Source of the DNA: Endomychus coccineus
Lineage: Eukaryota > Arthropoda > Insecta > Coleoptera > Endomychidae
Assembly (NCBI GenBank): GCA_958510875.1
Contig: OY294070.1
Location: forward strand, 9,610,001-9,674,000
DNA length: 64,000 nt
Direction: 5' to 3'
Position numbers and translations under genes: made by a program
In this document: positions 63,534 to 64,000 of the stretch, in pieces
Position numbering within the stretch: the stretch's first letter is position 1
Layout: each line of letters starts with the position of its first letter
Notes under the pieces: generated by a model
What the model was told of the DNA's origin: nothing
The model's input: the letters and a program-made list of their open reading frames with translations, nothing else
The model's database searches: none

Positions 63534-64000
63534 ATGGCCGATAAATATAAAACTGCCCGATCTCAATACAACATGGTAGCTTTTCAAGGATGCTTCAACT
63601 ATTATCAACATAACACCAACGTCAAACAGGAGCGCAAAGAATTTCCACGAAACACGTACCTGAACATGGAATCTAGTCAAAAAAACAGTTGCAACCCACA
63701 TAACGTGAATAATTGCGAATTGAAAGTATCGAACTTTTCGAACAACAATGACACGAAACCGAAGAATTTCTCCAATGAACAGAAGAGCTCTCGCACTGAA
63801 CAGTTCAGTAATAATAATAATAATAATAATAAGGCCAGTTTCTACGAAGATTCCTCACAATTTATGTATAATCGTAGCAATGAAGCACAGATGAGCGATC
63901 CTTTTTATTACCGTGACAGGTTTTTCGAGCAGAAACATCAAAATGCGTACATTCCTCAAATTTTCACCAACAAGGACATTTCGACCGGTGAAACCAACGC
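63534..64000 (+). CDS. Asn-rich protein, 5' coding part (runs off the window)
   Basis: An ATG at 63534 (gaaATGgcc context) opens a frame that stays open to the last base, at least 155 codons; the frame itself is open from 63477. It begins MADKYKTARSQYNMVAFQGC and contains NYYQHNTNVKQERKEFP, a run of seven AAT (Asn) codons at 63810-63830, and a Tyr/Phe/Gln-rich part (DSSQFMYNRS, DPFYYRDRFFEQKHQNAYIP). No catalytic domain or membrane segment is seen. Such Asn/Gln/Ser-rich N termini are common in insect transcription factors with the DNA-binding domain farther on, but that is only a guess. An open frame of this length in AT-rich DNA, and its even composition, argue that it is a real exon. Confidence 0.7.
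   Translation, partial: MADKYKTARSQYNMVAFQGCFNYYQHNTNVKQERKEFPRNTYLNMESSQKNSCNPHNVNNCELKVSNFSNNNDTKPKNFSNEQKSSRTEQFSNNNNNNNKASFYEDSSQFMYNRSNEAQMSDPFYYRDRFFEQKHQNAYIPQIFTNKDISTGETN

Noticed and set aside
1..64000. tRNA, rRNA, CRISPR or operon-like structures
   Set aside because: None recognised by eye; the gene structure is clearly eukaryotic. A tRNA scan would be needed to exclude single tRNA genes.

Overview
The window is eukaryotic nuclear DNA, almost certainly from an insect. It is AT-rich, its genes are split by GT-AG introns, and it is packed with insect-type transposable elements: Tc1/mariner, hAT, pogo, jockey- and LOA-like LINEs, a LINE with a restriction-like endonuclease, Gypsy and Penelope remnants. 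No prokaryotic signals, CRISPR array, tRNA or rRNA were recognised. I cannot name the species.

Three or four host genes can be supported. (1) At the left, on the minus strand, are four 5' coding exons of a LEM-domain (inner nuclear membrane) protein (1713-2775); the gene continues past the left edge. (2) A THAP-type zinc-finger first exon may lie divergently at 3877-3955. (3) The main gene is rapsyn (RAPSN), the cytoplasmic TPR/RING-H2 scaffold that clusters acetylcholine receptors at synapses. Ten minus-strand exons between 48915 and 7226 join in phase to give an open frame of 524 codons plus a stop. Exons total about 1.6 kb in a gene of at least 41.7 kb; intron 2 alone is 21.8 kb. The start codon lies in an exon I could not place. 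(4) From 63534 to the right edge, on the plus strand, an uninterrupted Asn-rich reading frame looks like the 5' coding part of an unrecognised gene.

Nearly everything else is mobile DNA, most of it inside rapsyn introns. It includes a Tc1/mariner element at 17377-19553 with about 0.5 kb inverted repeats, broken by one 8-bp tandem duplication; a second long-repeat mariner (54385-56733); two hAT elements and one MITE with perfect 8-bp target duplications (46103-47950, 57807-58793, 40303-40922); an inverted-repeat element carrying a 142-bp minisatellite (25026-26494); a 1.95 kb long-inverted-repeat element (21424-23375); a roughly 0.6 kb sequence module found in four places inside three different kinds of termini; and many 5'-truncated LINE copies.

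The most striking signal is a complete hammerhead self-cleaving ribozyme motif at 24151-24218 (minus strand). All catalytic-core residues are present, stem I is perfectly paired, and the palindromic stem III is of the kind that favours dimeric folding. It sits in rapsyn intron 2, in the sense direction of the gene, about 240 nt upstream of exon 3. Two decayed relatives (20476-20517 and 44081-44148) lie in the same orientation in introns 3 and 2. The 44 kb relic was split by a LINE that left a poly(A) tail and a 6-bp target duplication.
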